Part shown: positions 14,769 to 24,600 of the stretch, in pieces
Layout of the letters: every line of letters begins with the position of its first letter
Position numbering within the stretch: position 1 is the first letter of the stretch
DNA from: Pseudolysobacter sp964466115
Lineage (GTDB): Bacteria > Pseudomonadota > Gammaproteobacteria > Xanthomonadales > Rhodanobacteraceae
Reading direction: 5' to 3'
Assembly: GCA_964466115.1 (NCBI GenBank)
Contig: CAYXMH010000002.1
Location: 1-64,000 of the forward strand
DNA: 64,000 nucleotides
Made by a program: the position numbers and the translations under genes
Notes under the pieces: model-generated
Database searches by the model: none
What the model was told of the DNA's origin: nothing
The model's input: the letters and a program-made list of their open reading frames with translations, nothing else

Positions 14769-17711
14769 ATGTACGACGCAATCACCCTAAAGGTTAGCTC
14801 ACCAGCGTTCGCAAAGCCCCATTGGACTTGTGCGTTTCTTGGGTTTGTATTCTTTAGCTTAACCAGCACCAGTGCGGTTGCACAGGTTGCCGATGACAAC
14901 GTGGCGCGGCAAATTCAAGCCCTGATTAACGAAAAGGAATCGCGCACGCCGGCGCAACAAAAAATCAGCTCGCAACTGCTTTACGCAACCAAGATGCGGC
15001 GCGGGGAATCGATTGCGCGCGAGGTGCCGGTCTTGGAAGTGGATGTGGCGGTTGACTCGCAAGGAAAAGTTGTCGTTGATCTTAGTGCCGATGTGGACGA
15101 AGATTTGCTCGCTGATTTGGAACGCAGCGGCGTTGAAGTTCTGAGCGTTAATCCGAGATACCATCATCTGCGGGTTAAAGTGGCATTGAGCCAATTGGAA
15201 ACCATTGCCGGTTATCCGCAAGTGCGTTTCATTCGCCCCAAACGCACGGCGAGCACCCATCAAATTATGGCATCCGACAACGCTGTTCTTTTTTCATGGG
15301 ATGACTTTTACTTACCGTTTTTAAATCAGCGCGCTCAAAGCACGCGTCTTGGGTTCATGCAAAGCACGATGGGTCATCCCCATCCCAATATTGTTCCGGC
15401 CGGTTATCCAGGGATTGGCGCCGCCAATGCTGAGGGCGTCACGACCCACGGCATTTATTCGGCACGTGGAACCTTTAATGTTGATGGCAGCGGCATCCGC
15501 ATTGGCGTGCTCTCCGATGCGGTGGACAATCTGGCGTTAAGCCAAGCCAGCGGCGACTTGCCCGCGACGTGCTCCACCCCAACGCCACTGGCCTCCGAGC
15601 GCTGTGTTCAGGTGGTGCCGGGACAAGCCGGGAGCGGCGGTGACGAGGGCACGGCGATGATGGAAGTGATTCACGATATGGTACCGGGCGCGCAACTTTA
15701 TTTCGCAACCGCTTTTACCGATATCGAAAGCTTTGCGGATAATATTCGCACTTTGCGTACCATCTATCATTGCGATGTCATCGTTGACGACGTCAGCTAT
15801 TACGTCGAGTCACCGTTTCAAGACGGTCAAGGGCCGCTGGTCGTTTCACCTAACGACGCCGGTATCGTGACGCAAGCGGTCAACGACGTGGTAAGCGATG
15901 GCGCATTGTACTTTTCTTCTGCGGCGAACTCGGGCAATAAAAACGACGCCACCTCCAGCACCTGGGAAGGCGATTTCGCCAATGGCGGCACGCTTGGCCT
16001 GGTGGCGGGTGGCAATGTCCATGACTTCGATTCAACCGCCGCCGTTGCCCAATACGATGCGATTACGGTGGCGAACTCAGGATCGCCGATCAACCTTCAC
16101 TGGTCGGACCCGTTAGGGGGTTCGAACAACGACTATGACCTGTTTGTACTAAATACCACCGGCACCGCTGTTGCGGCATCCTCAACCGACATCCAAAACG
16201 GCACTCAAGACCCGTATGAGGAAGTTGGCACGAATAACCTTGCCAATCGAAGAATTGTTATTCTGCAGAAGACTGGCGCGGCCAATCGTTTTTTGCATTT
16301 GAGCACCAATGGCGGCGGTTTAACCTTCTCAACAAATGGAGAAACCCACGGCCACAGCGCCGCTTCGGGCGGTTATGGTGTGGCCGCAGTGCCTGCCTAT
16401 TCGCCTTTCGATTTCCCGCCACCGCCACCGCAATACGGTCCCTACCCCAGTCTTTTTAATACGACAAGTACGGTCGAGACCTTCAGCTCCGATGGACCGC
16501 GGCGTATTTTCTTTAATGCCGATGGTACGGCAATTACGCCGGGTAATTTTTCCTCAACCGGTGGCACGTTGTTGCAGCAACCGGTCATCTCCGCAGCGGA
16601 CGGGCAAGAAGTGACCGGCGTAGGCGGCTTTGGCAGCCCGTTTTTTGGTACATCCTGTGCCGCACCAAGCGCCGCATCGATTGCGGCCTTGTTGAAATCG
16701 GCCAATCCCGCCATCACGGCGGGACAAATGCGAACCGCATTGACCACCACCGCGGTTGATATCGAGGCGGCGGGTGTTGATCAAGATTCCGGATATGGCA
16801 TCGCCATGGCCTACCCCGCATTGCAATCCATCGCCGCTACCGGTCGTGCATTTGTCGAATTCAATGGCGCCACGGCCACCGAAACGTGCTGCAACAGCAA
16901 TGGTGTTATTGATCCCGGTGAAAACGCAACATTAAGCGTCAACTTGAAAAACACGGGTGTGAGCGATGCGACCGGCATTACCACCACGCTGTCCACTTCA
17001 ACACCGGGCGTTACGATTTTACATTCCACATCCGCCTATGCAAACTTGTCCGCTGCGGGTGGTACGGGCTCCAACTCGGTTTTGTTCACCTTTCAGTTAG
17101 CCAACAGCGCGGCTGAAATTGACACGAATATCACCTTTATTTTGACGGTAAATTACACCGGTGGTTGGAGTTCATCGCAGACCATCAATTTCCCGATTCA
17201 AACCGGGCGGCGCGCCATCACCACCACGTTAGATACCACCGCGCCAACGACCAGCGTCAGTTTCCCAACCACAGCCACCAATACGCAAACCGCGCGTCTT
17301 ACCCGTACCGATCCACCAAGCTCGTGCGGAGTGGCAAAAGCATTCCCGGGCACTACCGGCTCGGGATCGCGCCGATTTGATTCCTACACCTTAACGAATT
17401 TCAATAGCGAGGCAGCTTGCGCCACGGTTACATTGACCATCGACAAGACTGGGACGGATTACCTTCAGGCCGTTGCATATTTGGGTAGCTTTAACCCAGC
17501 CAGTCTCAATACCAATTACTTGGGCGATATTGGCGCAAGCCCGACCTTGGGTTATTCGAAATCGATGTCATTTCTGGTTCCAGCAAACAACACGGTGGTT
17601 ATCGTGGTCAATGAAACCAGCGCGTCCGGCAGCGGTACCGGTACGCCATACACGTTACAAGTTTCCAGTTTGGGTCGCCCCGATCTGCTATTTCGCGATG
17701 GGTATGAGTAA
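14769..17711 (+). CDS. Secreted S8-like serine peptidase with Glu in the His position
   Basis: 980 residues. A Sec signal (ending near SAVAQ, ~39) and a propeptide to ~235 precede the peptidase domain. Asp250 is in IRIGVLSDAVD, the oxyanion Asn387 in FSSAANSG, and the nucleophile Ser629 in FFGTSCAAPSAASIAALL. Where subtilisins have HGT--AG, this protein has GDEGTAMMEVIHDMVPGA, with Glu293 at the expected His place, as in sedolisin-type Ser-Glu-Asp sites. After ~700 there are beta-sandwich domains (NGVIDPGENATLSVNLKNTG) and a pre-peptidase C-terminal-like domain. The chain ends in PDLLFRDGYE. Exported, probably to the cell surface or outside. Confidence 0.85.
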   Translation: MYDAITLKVSSPAFAKPHWTCAFLGFVFFSLTSTSAVAQVADDNVARQIQALINEKESRTPAQQKISSQLLYATKMRRGESIAREVPVLEVDVAVDSQGKVVVDLSADVDEDLLADLERSGVEVLSVNPRYHHLRVKVALSQLETIAGYPQVRFIRPKRTASTHQIMASDNAVLFSWDDFYLPFLNQRAQSTRLGFMQSTMGHPHPNIVPAGYPGIGAANAEGVTTHGIYSARGTFNVDGSGIRIGVLSDAVDNLALSQASGDLPATCSTPTPLASERCVQVVPGQAGSGGDEGTAMMEVIHDMVPGAQLYFATAFTDIESFADNIRTLRTIYHCDVIVDDVSYYVESPFQDGQGPLVVSPNDAGIVTQAVNDVVSDGALYFSSAANSGNKNDATSSTWEGDFANGGTLGLVAGGNVHDFDSTAAVAQYDAITVANSGSPINLHWSDPLGGSNNDYDLFVLNTTGTAVAASSTDIQNGTQDPYEEVGTNNLANRRIVILQKTGAANRFLHLSTNGGGLTFSTNGETHGHSAASGGYGVAAVPAYSPFDFPPPPPQYGPYPSLFNTTSTVETFSSDGPRRIFFNADGTAITPGNFSSTGGTLLQQPVISAADGQEVTGVGGFGSPFFGTSCAAPSAASIAALLKSANPAITAGQMRTALTTTAVDIEAAGVDQDSGYGIAMAYPALQSIAATGRAFVEFNGATATETCCNSNGVIDPGENATLSVNLKNTGVSDATGITTTLSTSTPGVTILHSTSAYANLSAAGGTGSNSVLFTFQLANSAAEIDTNITFILTVNYTGGWSSSQTINFPIQTGRRAITTTLDTTAPTTSVSFPTTATNTQTARLTRTDPPSSCGVAKAFPGTTGSGSRRFDSYTLTNFNSEAACATVTLTIDKTGTDYLQAVAYLGSFNPASLNTNYLGDIGASPTLGYSKSMSFLVPANNTVVIVVNETSASGSGTGTPYTLQVSSLGRPDLLFRDGYE

Positions 17712-17761
17712 ATCCGGCATCGAGCACCCCCCCACGGAACTCTTGATCCAATGGATCGGTG

Positions 17762-17802
17762 GTCTCGAGTGCTGCGGCAATTGCCGTTGCACTCGAGACT
17801 TT
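17762..17802. terminator. Bidirectional terminator between protease gene and tadA
   Basis: An 11-bp perfect stem GTCTCGAGTGC (17762-17772) with GCACTCGAGAC (17789-17799), containing an inner palindrome CGGCAATTGCCG. Three T residues follow on the plus strand. It sits between two convergent genes, as expected for a shared terminator. Confidence 0.6.
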
Positions 17803-17804
17803 GA

Positions 17805-18263
17805 TTAACGTCGGGCTTTAAAAAATTGCCGTAATAACTCGCCGGCCTCGGCAGCATGCACATGGGACGCAACCTCAACGCGGTGATTGTGTTTGTCCGA
17901 TAGTAAGGTATCGAAAACGCTGCCGGCCGCGCCGGTTTTCGGATCACTGGCGGCAAACACCACCCGCGCCACGCGGGCATGAATTAACGCCATTGCGCAC
18001 ATCGCACACGGCTCCAACGTAACGTACAACGTGGATTCCGGAAAGCGGTAGTTGCCCAGGCGCTGTCCCGCCGCACGCAAAGCAATGATCTCGGCATGTG
18101 CGCTTGGATCATGCAGCGAAACCGTGCGATTCCAACCTTCGCCCACCGCTATCCCATTCAATACTAGTACGGCCCCCACGGGGACTTCGCTCTCGACTTC
18201 CGCTCCATGACGGGCGAGCTCCAAAGCACGCTGCATCCAATTTAAGTCGCAGGTGATGTCCAT
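17805..18263 (-). CDS. tadA: tRNA-specific adenosine deaminase TadA
   Basis: Makes inosine at the wobble position (A34) of tRNA-Arg(ACG). The zinc site is complete: SAHAEIIALR supplies the His and the proton-shuttling Glu, and TLEPCAMCAMALIHARV the two Cys ligands. VPVGAVLVLNG and SDPKTGAAGSVFDTL are further family motifs. I chose the ATG at 18263 (MDITC), giving 152 residues and matching the family's usual N-terminus. The frame stays open to an ATG at 18326 that overlaps the guaA stop by 10 bp, so a coupled longer form is possible. Third gene of guaB-guaA-tadA. Confidence 0.9.
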   Translation of the reverse strand: MDITCDLNWMQRALELARHGAEVESEVPVGAVLVLNGIAVGEGWNRTVSLHDPSAHAEIIALRAAGQRLGNYRFPESTLYVTLEPCAMCAMALIHARVARVVFAASDPKTGAAGSVFDTLLSDKHNHRVEVASHVHAAEAGELLRQFFKARR

Positions 18264-18316
18264 ATGAATAGGCTTATGAAAAGTATTGAGCGCAACTGCA
18301 ATCGGTGGGACTTGCG

Positions 18317-19888
18317 CTACTCCCATTCTATCGTCGCCGGCGGCTTGCCACTAATATCATAAACCACTCGAGAAACACCCTTTAACTCATTGATAATTCT
18401 ATTAGAAACAAGCCCAAGAAACGAATACGGTAAATGCGCCCATTGGGCAGTCATAAAATCGATGGTCTCCACCGCGCGCAATGCGATCACCCATTCGTAC
18501 GCGCGCGCATCACCCACCACGCCCACCGATTTCACCGGCAAGAAAACCGCAAACGCCTGGCTGGTTTGATCGTACAGTCCGTGCTTACGCAACTCCTCAA
18601 TAAAAATATGGTCGGCACGCGCCAACAGCTCGGCGTATTCCGGCTTAACTTCACCCAAAATGCGAACACCCAGACCTGGTCCGGGAAATGGATGGCGATA
18701 CACCATCTCGCGCGGCAGCCCAAGTTCAAGACCAATGCGGCGCACCTCGTCTTTGAACAACTCCCGCAAGGGCTCGACCAACTCAAGGTGCATCCGCTGC
18801 GGCAAGCCGCCGACGTTGTGGTGCGATTTGATGGTATGTGCTTTACCCGTTTTAGCACCGGCCGATTCAATCACATCGGGATAGATGGTGCCCTGAGCCA
18901 GCCATTTGATACCGGAAAGCTTCAGTGCTTCCTCTTCAAAAATCTCCACGAACAAACGGCCGATGGTTTTGCGCTTGGTTTCCGGTTCATCAATGCCGGA
19001 CAGCGCCGCGAAATAACGCTGTGCGGCGTTTACCCGGATTACGCGCACGCCCATATGCTCGGCCATCATGGCCATCACTTGGTCGCCTTCTTGCCATCGC
19101 AACAAACCGGTGTCGACAAAAACGCAGATCAACTGATCGCCGATGGCGCGTTTTAATAAGGCCGCTACGACAGAGGAGTCAACGCCACCCGAAAGCCCCA
19201 ACAACACTTTTCCGGAGCCGACTTGCGCACGCAAACGGGTAACGGCGTCTTCAATGATATTGGCCGCAGTCCACAATGCATCACATGCGCATATATCCAC
19301 AACAAAGCGGCGCAGGATCGCAGCTCCCTGTTTGGTATGCGTTACTTCAGGATGAAACTGCACGCCATACCACTGGCGTGATTCATCGACGATGGCCGCG
19401 ATCGGTACTGAATCGGTGGCGGCGACCACGACAAAACCGGGTGGCGCCTTGGTTACGCGATCGCCGTGCGACATCCAAACATCCAGAGACGGTTTATCGC
19501 CTTTCCAGTCATCCTGAATGCCGCTCAACAGACGATTGTTTTGGGTTACTTGAACTTTGGCGTAACCAAATTCACGGTGATGCTCGGCCTCCACCTTTCC
19601 ACCCAATTGGGCGGCCATGGTTTGCATGCCATAGCAAATGCCAAGTATCGGAATCCCGAGTTCGAACACACAGCCGGGTGCGGATGGCGCATTGTCTTGC
19701 GTCGTCGATTCCGGGCCGCCGGACAAGATAATGCCCTTAGCCCCAAATCGGCGAATTGCTTCCGGATCGTGATCCCACGCCCAGATCTCGCAGTAGACGC
19801 CGATTTCACGCACGCGGCGCGCTATCAATTGGGTGTACTGGGCACCGAAGTCAAGAATCAGAATTTTATGGGAATGGATATCGGTCAT
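18317..19888 (-). CDS. guaA: GMP synthase (glutamine-hydrolysing) GuaA
   Basis: Converts XMP to GMP with ATP and glutamine. The class I amidotransferase domain (1-~200) has the nucleophile in GICYGMQ and the His/Glu of VQFHPEV. The ATP pyrophosphatase domain has the P-loop LLGLSGGVDSSVVAAL, and the C-terminal dimerisation domain ends KPPATIEWE, typical of the family. The ATG at 19888 follows GAGAGGAG at ideal distance, giving 523 residues, close to E. coli GuaA (525). A longer frame to 19933 adds a non-homologous leader. It follows guaB, separated by ~140 bp that hold a palindromic repeat. Confidence 0.97.
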   Translation of the reverse strand: MTDIHSHKILILDFGAQYTQLIARRVREIGVYCEIWAWDHDPEAIRRFGAKGIILSGGPESTTQDNAPSAPGCVFELGIPILGICYGMQTMAAQLGGKVEAEHHREFGYAKVQVTQNNRLLSGIQDDWKGDKPSLDVWMSHGDRVTKAPPGFVVVAATDSVPIAAIVDESRQWYGVQFHPEVTHTKQGAAILRRFVVDICACDALWTAANIIEDAVTRLRAQVGSGKVLLGLSGGVDSSVVAALLKRAIGDQLICVFVDTGLLRWQEGDQVMAMMAEHMGVRVIRVNAAQRYFAALSGIDEPETKRKTIGRLFVEIFEEEALKLSGIKWLAQGTIYPDVIESAGAKTGKAHTIKSHHNVGGLPQRMHLELVEPLRELFKDEVRRIGLELGLPREMVYRHPFPGPGLGVRILGEVKPEYAELLARADHIFIEELRKHGLYDQTSQAFAVFLPVKSVGVVGDARAYEWVIALRAVETIDFMTAQWAHLPYSFLGLVSNRIINELKGVSRVVYDISGKPPATIEWE

Positions 19889-19928
19889 CGGTTCTCCTCT
19901 TTCCCTGTGGATTCCAATCCACTTCGTT

Positions 19929-20000
19929 GTCATTCCCGCGAAAGCGGGAATCCAGCTCGTTGTCCAGGGGGCGATAGATTCCCGCTTTCTTGGGAATGAC
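19929..20000. repeat. Inverted pair of palindromic repeats between guaB and guaA
   Basis: Left copy 19930-19952 (TCATTCCCGCGAAAGCGGGA core) and right copy 19977-19999 (its near-complement, with TTCTTGGGAATGA) flank a 24-bp centre. Each half is itself a hairpin. The sequence motif GTCATTCCCGCGAAAGCGGG is a widely scattered REP-like repeat in proteobacterial genomes. Here the pair would form one long hairpin in the guaB-guaA transcript and may stabilise or attenuate it. Confidence 0.75.
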
Positions 20001-20031
20001 GAAACTTAATAAGGCCAGATGGTCAATCAAA

Positions 20032-21489
20032 TCAATCCAATCGGTAATTCGGCGCTTCTTTGGTAATTGCCACATTATGGACATGCGACTCACGCACGCC
20101 AGCATTGGTAATACGCACGAATTGCGGCTTGCTATGCATTTCATCAACGGTAGCACACCCAACATAACCCATCGCCGCGCGCACGCCGCCGATCAACTGA
20201 TGAATGATGCTGCGCAGCGGGCCCCGATAGGGAACGCGCCCTTCGATGCCTTCGGGAACCAACTTATCGGCATCGGTACCGTCTTGGAAATAACGGTCTT
20301 TCGATCCCAATTGCATCGCACCCAACGAACCCATGCCACGATAACTTTTGTACGATCGGCCTTGATACAACTCAACTTCGCCGGGTGCCTCTTCGGTACC
20401 TGCGAACATGCCGCCGATCATGACGCACGATGCCCCGGCTGCTAGCGCCTTGGCGATGTCTCCGGAATAACGAATACCGCCATCGGCAATCAAAGCGACT
20501 CCCGTGCCTTTCAACGCTTCGGCAACCATCGCAACTGCGGAAATCTGCGGCACGCCAACACCCGCGACAATCCGTGTTGTGCAAATCGATCCTGGCCCAA
20601 TTCCCACCTTCACCGCATCGGCCCCGGCATCGGCCAGCATCCGCGCGGCATCGGCGGTAACGATATTCCCGCCGATCACCTGCATGTGAGGAAACTGCTT
20701 TTTCACCCAACGCACCCGATCGACCACGCCTTGCGAATGACCATGTGCCGTATCAACGATGATCACATCCACCCCGGCTTCGACCAGTGCCGCCGTGCGC
20801 GCTTCGGTATCACCGCCGACGCCCACCGCAGCCCCCACGCGCAGACGTTCGTGTGAATCTTTACACGCATTCGGGTTATCGCGCGATTTTTGGATGTCTT
20901 TTACGGTGATCATCCCGCGCAACTGGAAGTCGTCGTTGACGACCAATACTTTCTCAATGCGGTGTTTATGCAGTAGCGCAAGCACTTCGTCTTCGTCCGC
21001 GCCCTCGCGCACGGTGACCAGCTTTTCCTTGCGCGTCATGATGTTTTTTACCGGATCGTCCGGCTTCTTCTCAAAACGCAGGTCGCGGCTGGTGACGATA
21101 CCGACCAGCTGTTCGCCTTCCACCACCGGTACGCCGGAAATATTGCTGGCCCGCGTGATTTGCATCACATCGCGGATCGAGGTGTTCGGCGTTACCGTAA
21201 TCGGGTCGCGAATCACGCCGGCCTCGAATTTTTTCACCAGGCGCACCTCGGCGGCCTGCTGCTCGATCGGCATGTTTTTGTGGATAATGCCAATGCCCCC
21301 GCACTGCGCCATCGTGATCGCCAACCGCGCCTCGGTCACCGTATCCATCGCGGCGGAAATGACCGGAATATTGAGCTTGATTTCACGCGTTAACCGCGTC
21401 GCCAACGAGACGTTGCGCGGCAAGATATTGGAATAAGCGGGGACAAGCGAGACATCGTCGAAAGTGAGCGCTTCCGCAAGAATACGCAT
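20032..21489 (-). CDS. guaB: Inosine-5'-monophosphate dehydrogenase GuaB
   Basis: Oxidises IMP to XMP with NAD+, the rate-limiting step to GMP. 485 residues. The (beta/alpha)8 barrel starts LTFDDVSLVPAYSNILP. Two CBS domains (about 92-205) are inserted in it. The catalytic Cys is in GIGPGSICTTRIVAG, and GMGSLGAM plus the IMPDH flap follow near 390-410. Length and motifs are standard. It heads the guaB-guaA-tadA operon. Confidence 0.97.
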   Translation of the reverse strand: MRILAEALTFDDVSLVPAYSNILPRNVSLATRLTREIKLNIPVISAAMDTVTEARLAITMAQCGGIGIIHKNMPIEQQAAEVRLVKKFEAGVIRDPITVTPNTSIRDVMQITRASNISGVPVVEGEQLVGIVTSRDLRFEKKPDDPVKNIMTRKEKLVTVREGADEDEVLALLHKHRIEKVLVVNDDFQLRGMITVKDIQKSRDNPNACKDSHERLRVGAAVGVGGDTEARTAALVEAGVDVIIVDTAHGHSQGVVDRVRWVKKQFPHMQVIGGNIVTADAARMLADAGADAVKVGIGPGSICTTRIVAGVGVPQISAVAMVAEALKGTGVALIADGGIRYSGDIAKALAAGASCVMIGGMFAGTEEAPGEVELYQGRSYKSYRGMGSLGAMQLGSKDRYFQDGTDADKLVPEGIEGRVPYRGPLRSIIHQLIGGVRAAMGYVGCATVDEMHSKPQFVRITNAGVRESHVHNVAITKEAPNYRLD

Positions 21490-21579
21490 ACGCGGGCCCT
21501 ACGGCTAAAAACCGCCATTCTAGCGCATGTCATTTCCGGGGGCTATCGTCAGGGGACGTTATGGGCCGTTGATCGGTTT

Positions 21580-21607
21580 GGTTGGGGTTCGCAAGCTCAC
21601 CCCAACC
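21580..21607 (-). terminator. Stem-loop downstream of the large Rhs gene
   Basis: GGTTGGGGT (21580-21588) pairs with ACCCCAACC (21599-21607). It lies 39 bp after the rhs stop in its direction of transcription and also upstream of guaB. It may terminate rhs; it also resembles a scattered hairpin repeat. No T-run is present. Confidence 0.45.
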
Positions 21608-21645
21608 TGTGCTTATTCAACGATCATCGCGGGTTGTGATTTAAA

Positions 21646-24600
21646 TTAGTCGTCGCCGCCGAAAACCGTTCCAAAAATCCCAAACAGTGCGCCTGTGCCG
21701 GAGGCTGCTTTTATGGCCGTTTGTAACGCTGCGTTGCGGACAAATACTCCGCTAACTTCAGGTGCGATTTCTGCCGTCGCTGTCAGGATGGGACCGGCTC
21801 CGCGTCCTCGAGAAGCAATGATTCCAGCCACCACGGCCACAACTCCGGAAGCAACTGCGATGTTGTCAAGAGTATCTAACGTCCCAGAACTGATATCTAA
21901 ACCCGTGGCGCCCTCGCCCCGAACGGCAGTAATTTTTTGTCTAATGGAGTCCCAGCCGGTATCCTCCATTCGGCCATAACTTTCCGCGCAGCTGCTGTTA
22001 TTCCAGATATTTACCTGGGAATTGCTTCGCGGATTGCTTAAGGCTCCACTGGCCGCGGCTCGAGCTCTCCGTAGTATATCCAAGGTTCTCTGCGCAGTTG
22101 CGGTCGTAGGAATGCCTCCCTCCTCTAAACCGAGGGCTTCTTCTTGATCTGCTATTTCCCGAGATAAGCCATCAGTCAACTCTCTTAGCATTTGCATATA
22201 ATCAAGCAGATCCGCACAACCGCGCGCTGTCAGGCGCACATAGGGCGGGGGCCTCATTTCCGTCGCAGTCATCCGTCGACCCCCTCTGGAATTGTAGTCC
22301 GCGCGCATTCTCGCATAGAGAGCACTATACAATCTCCCAAGTCTTGGATTAGTAACGACCTCAGCCACCAAATCCGAGCGTGGCATCAATCCACTCGGAT
22401 CATTTTGTGCAATCGGATCGTTATTCACATAGGAATAAAGATCCTGGCCACCCATTTCCCCAATCGGGTCCTGACTTAGCCAGCGCGCGAGTACGGTGTG
22501 ATAGACGCGGTGGTGGGTCAGATATAAATTGTCCGTTAACGGCAAATAACCGGCGTAGCCGAACGGGAGTCCGATGGTCGTTATCGTCGCACCCGGGTTC
22601 ACTTCCAATTGTCCATTGATGGGATTTCTTTGCCGGTGCTCTTCCACGTTGCCGTTGTCGTCGTACGTGATCGTCTGTTGCAAGGTGCCGGTTTGATCCG
22701 CCGTGCCGATGAGGCTGCCCAAGTGGTCCCTCAGCAGCAATGTCACCGTCTCGTCGATCATGGTTCCGCTTGCATCGTAGGTGTAGGTCTTAAAGCCGTC
22801 GCCGTTAAAACTCATCACCAAGCGCTGACCGTGCTGGTTGTCCCTAATCTGGCGTAATTGGTTGCCGACCCACACATAACTCCAATCCTTGGTAACGCTG
22901 CCCGACTGCGTCTCGCGCCGCGTTTGTACATGGCCATCCCACTGATACGTTAAATCGATAAAATTACCCGCATCCCGCTGGATGCGCTGCAAATTCCCTT
23001 CGCGATCCCAGGTATAGCCGATTTGATCGCCCTTCTCGCAGTGCGTCGGATCGATGGTTAACCGTCCTAACCGATCGTGGCTTTGCTGATCCAAGTTCCC
23101 GCACGTCAGCGGCTGCTTATCCACCCAGCTGCGATAGGTCCGGATCCGGTTGCTGTAGCCATACTCCCCGCCTTGCTTCTGATGCGTTTCCATTCCCGTT
23201 GCATCGGTTTCAAACAATCCAGTGCGGTTGCCCTTCTCATCGTAGTGGTAGCTCTCACCGCTGCTCCACGCTCCGCCCTGGTAGCGGTTCATGGTCTTTA
23301 ATCCACCCACACCGTCATAGCCATAACTTTTCGTACTGCCATCGGCAAATCCGCCGATCTCCTTGATCTTCCCGCTTGCCGTGTACTGGAAGCTGCGCTT
23401 CACGCTCGGCGCCATCGGCGTCAATCCATCGCTCGTCGCATCCGGTGTCCTCCCATCCAAGTAATAATTGCGGCTCTTCAACGCTCGCGCATGGATTTCT
23501 CCCGCGCCATAACGATCGATCGTCTGGGTCGCCTCAACACTCCCATCCCGGTTCAGGTCATAACTCAACCGTTTCAGCGCCCCATACAATTCCTGCGGCA
23601 ACCCCGGCATCCCACTCTCTAACGCTCCCGGACCCGGCGTTGCCGCACCACCCAACTGCGCCGGGATCGGCTCGTAACTCGCCCGCGCCATCATCCCTTC
23701 CGTCGCGATCTTCTCCACCCTTCCGTACTGATCAAAACTTAAACTTTGATACAGCTCTCGATTACCCAGCGCATTGTCCATCTGCCAGCCCGTGGCTCGA
23801 CCCAGCGCATCGTAATCCCCGATCCGCGTCGTGACTCGAGTTCCTTCTCTTCCCAAACTGTCCACCACCGGCTGATCTCCATCCAGCAGTTTTTTAGGAT
23901 CGTCCGCCCGATAGTGGTAATTCCTTACCCGTCCGTTATCCGTCAGGCTTACGGTGCGTCCGTACCGGTCCCAGTTCATCCCATCCCGATAGTTATATCC
24001 CACCCGCCGTACCACCGCGCTTGGCATTACCCCCGCATCAACGACCCGGCTCTCCGCCACACTTCCGTCCACGTTGTAACTCAACTCATGTCGCTCATTC
24101 AGCGCATTGACCACCGCACTGACCTTCCCCGAATACGCCTCATACTCGATCCGGCTGACAATGCCGTCCTGCTGTGTCCGGCTGATCGGCCTGCCCGATA
24201 CCGCATACGACCAACTCACCTGCGGCGTCATCTCCCACATCCCCATTCCCGCGCCTTTCCAATAGCGCAAGATTCCACCACTGGCGTCGTACTCCACCCG
24301 CGTCTCGCTTAACGTCGTGCCCGTCGCATCCCGCTCGCTGGTACTCTGCACCCGGCCCTGCGCATCCACGCCGTACTCGATCTGCTGGCCTTCGCCATTG
24401 ATCACTCGATGCACATGCAGCGCTTCATACTCGTAATGCGCCTGTAGCTGCCCATTCACCAGCACGTCCGCAGCACGGCCAAACGCATCCCGCCCTTCAA
24501 AGCGCAGCGTCTTGCCTTCGCCACTGGATTCCTGCGCATACCCTTGCTCGTAATGCGCTCGATGTTCAATCCCAAAACCGTCCCGCCCCAACACATCCAC

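Noticed and set aside
18434..19156. 240-codon frame antisense to guaA, and the 225-codon frame antisense to guaB (20759-21436)
   Set aside because: Both lie fully opposite highly conserved essential genes and show no protein motif.
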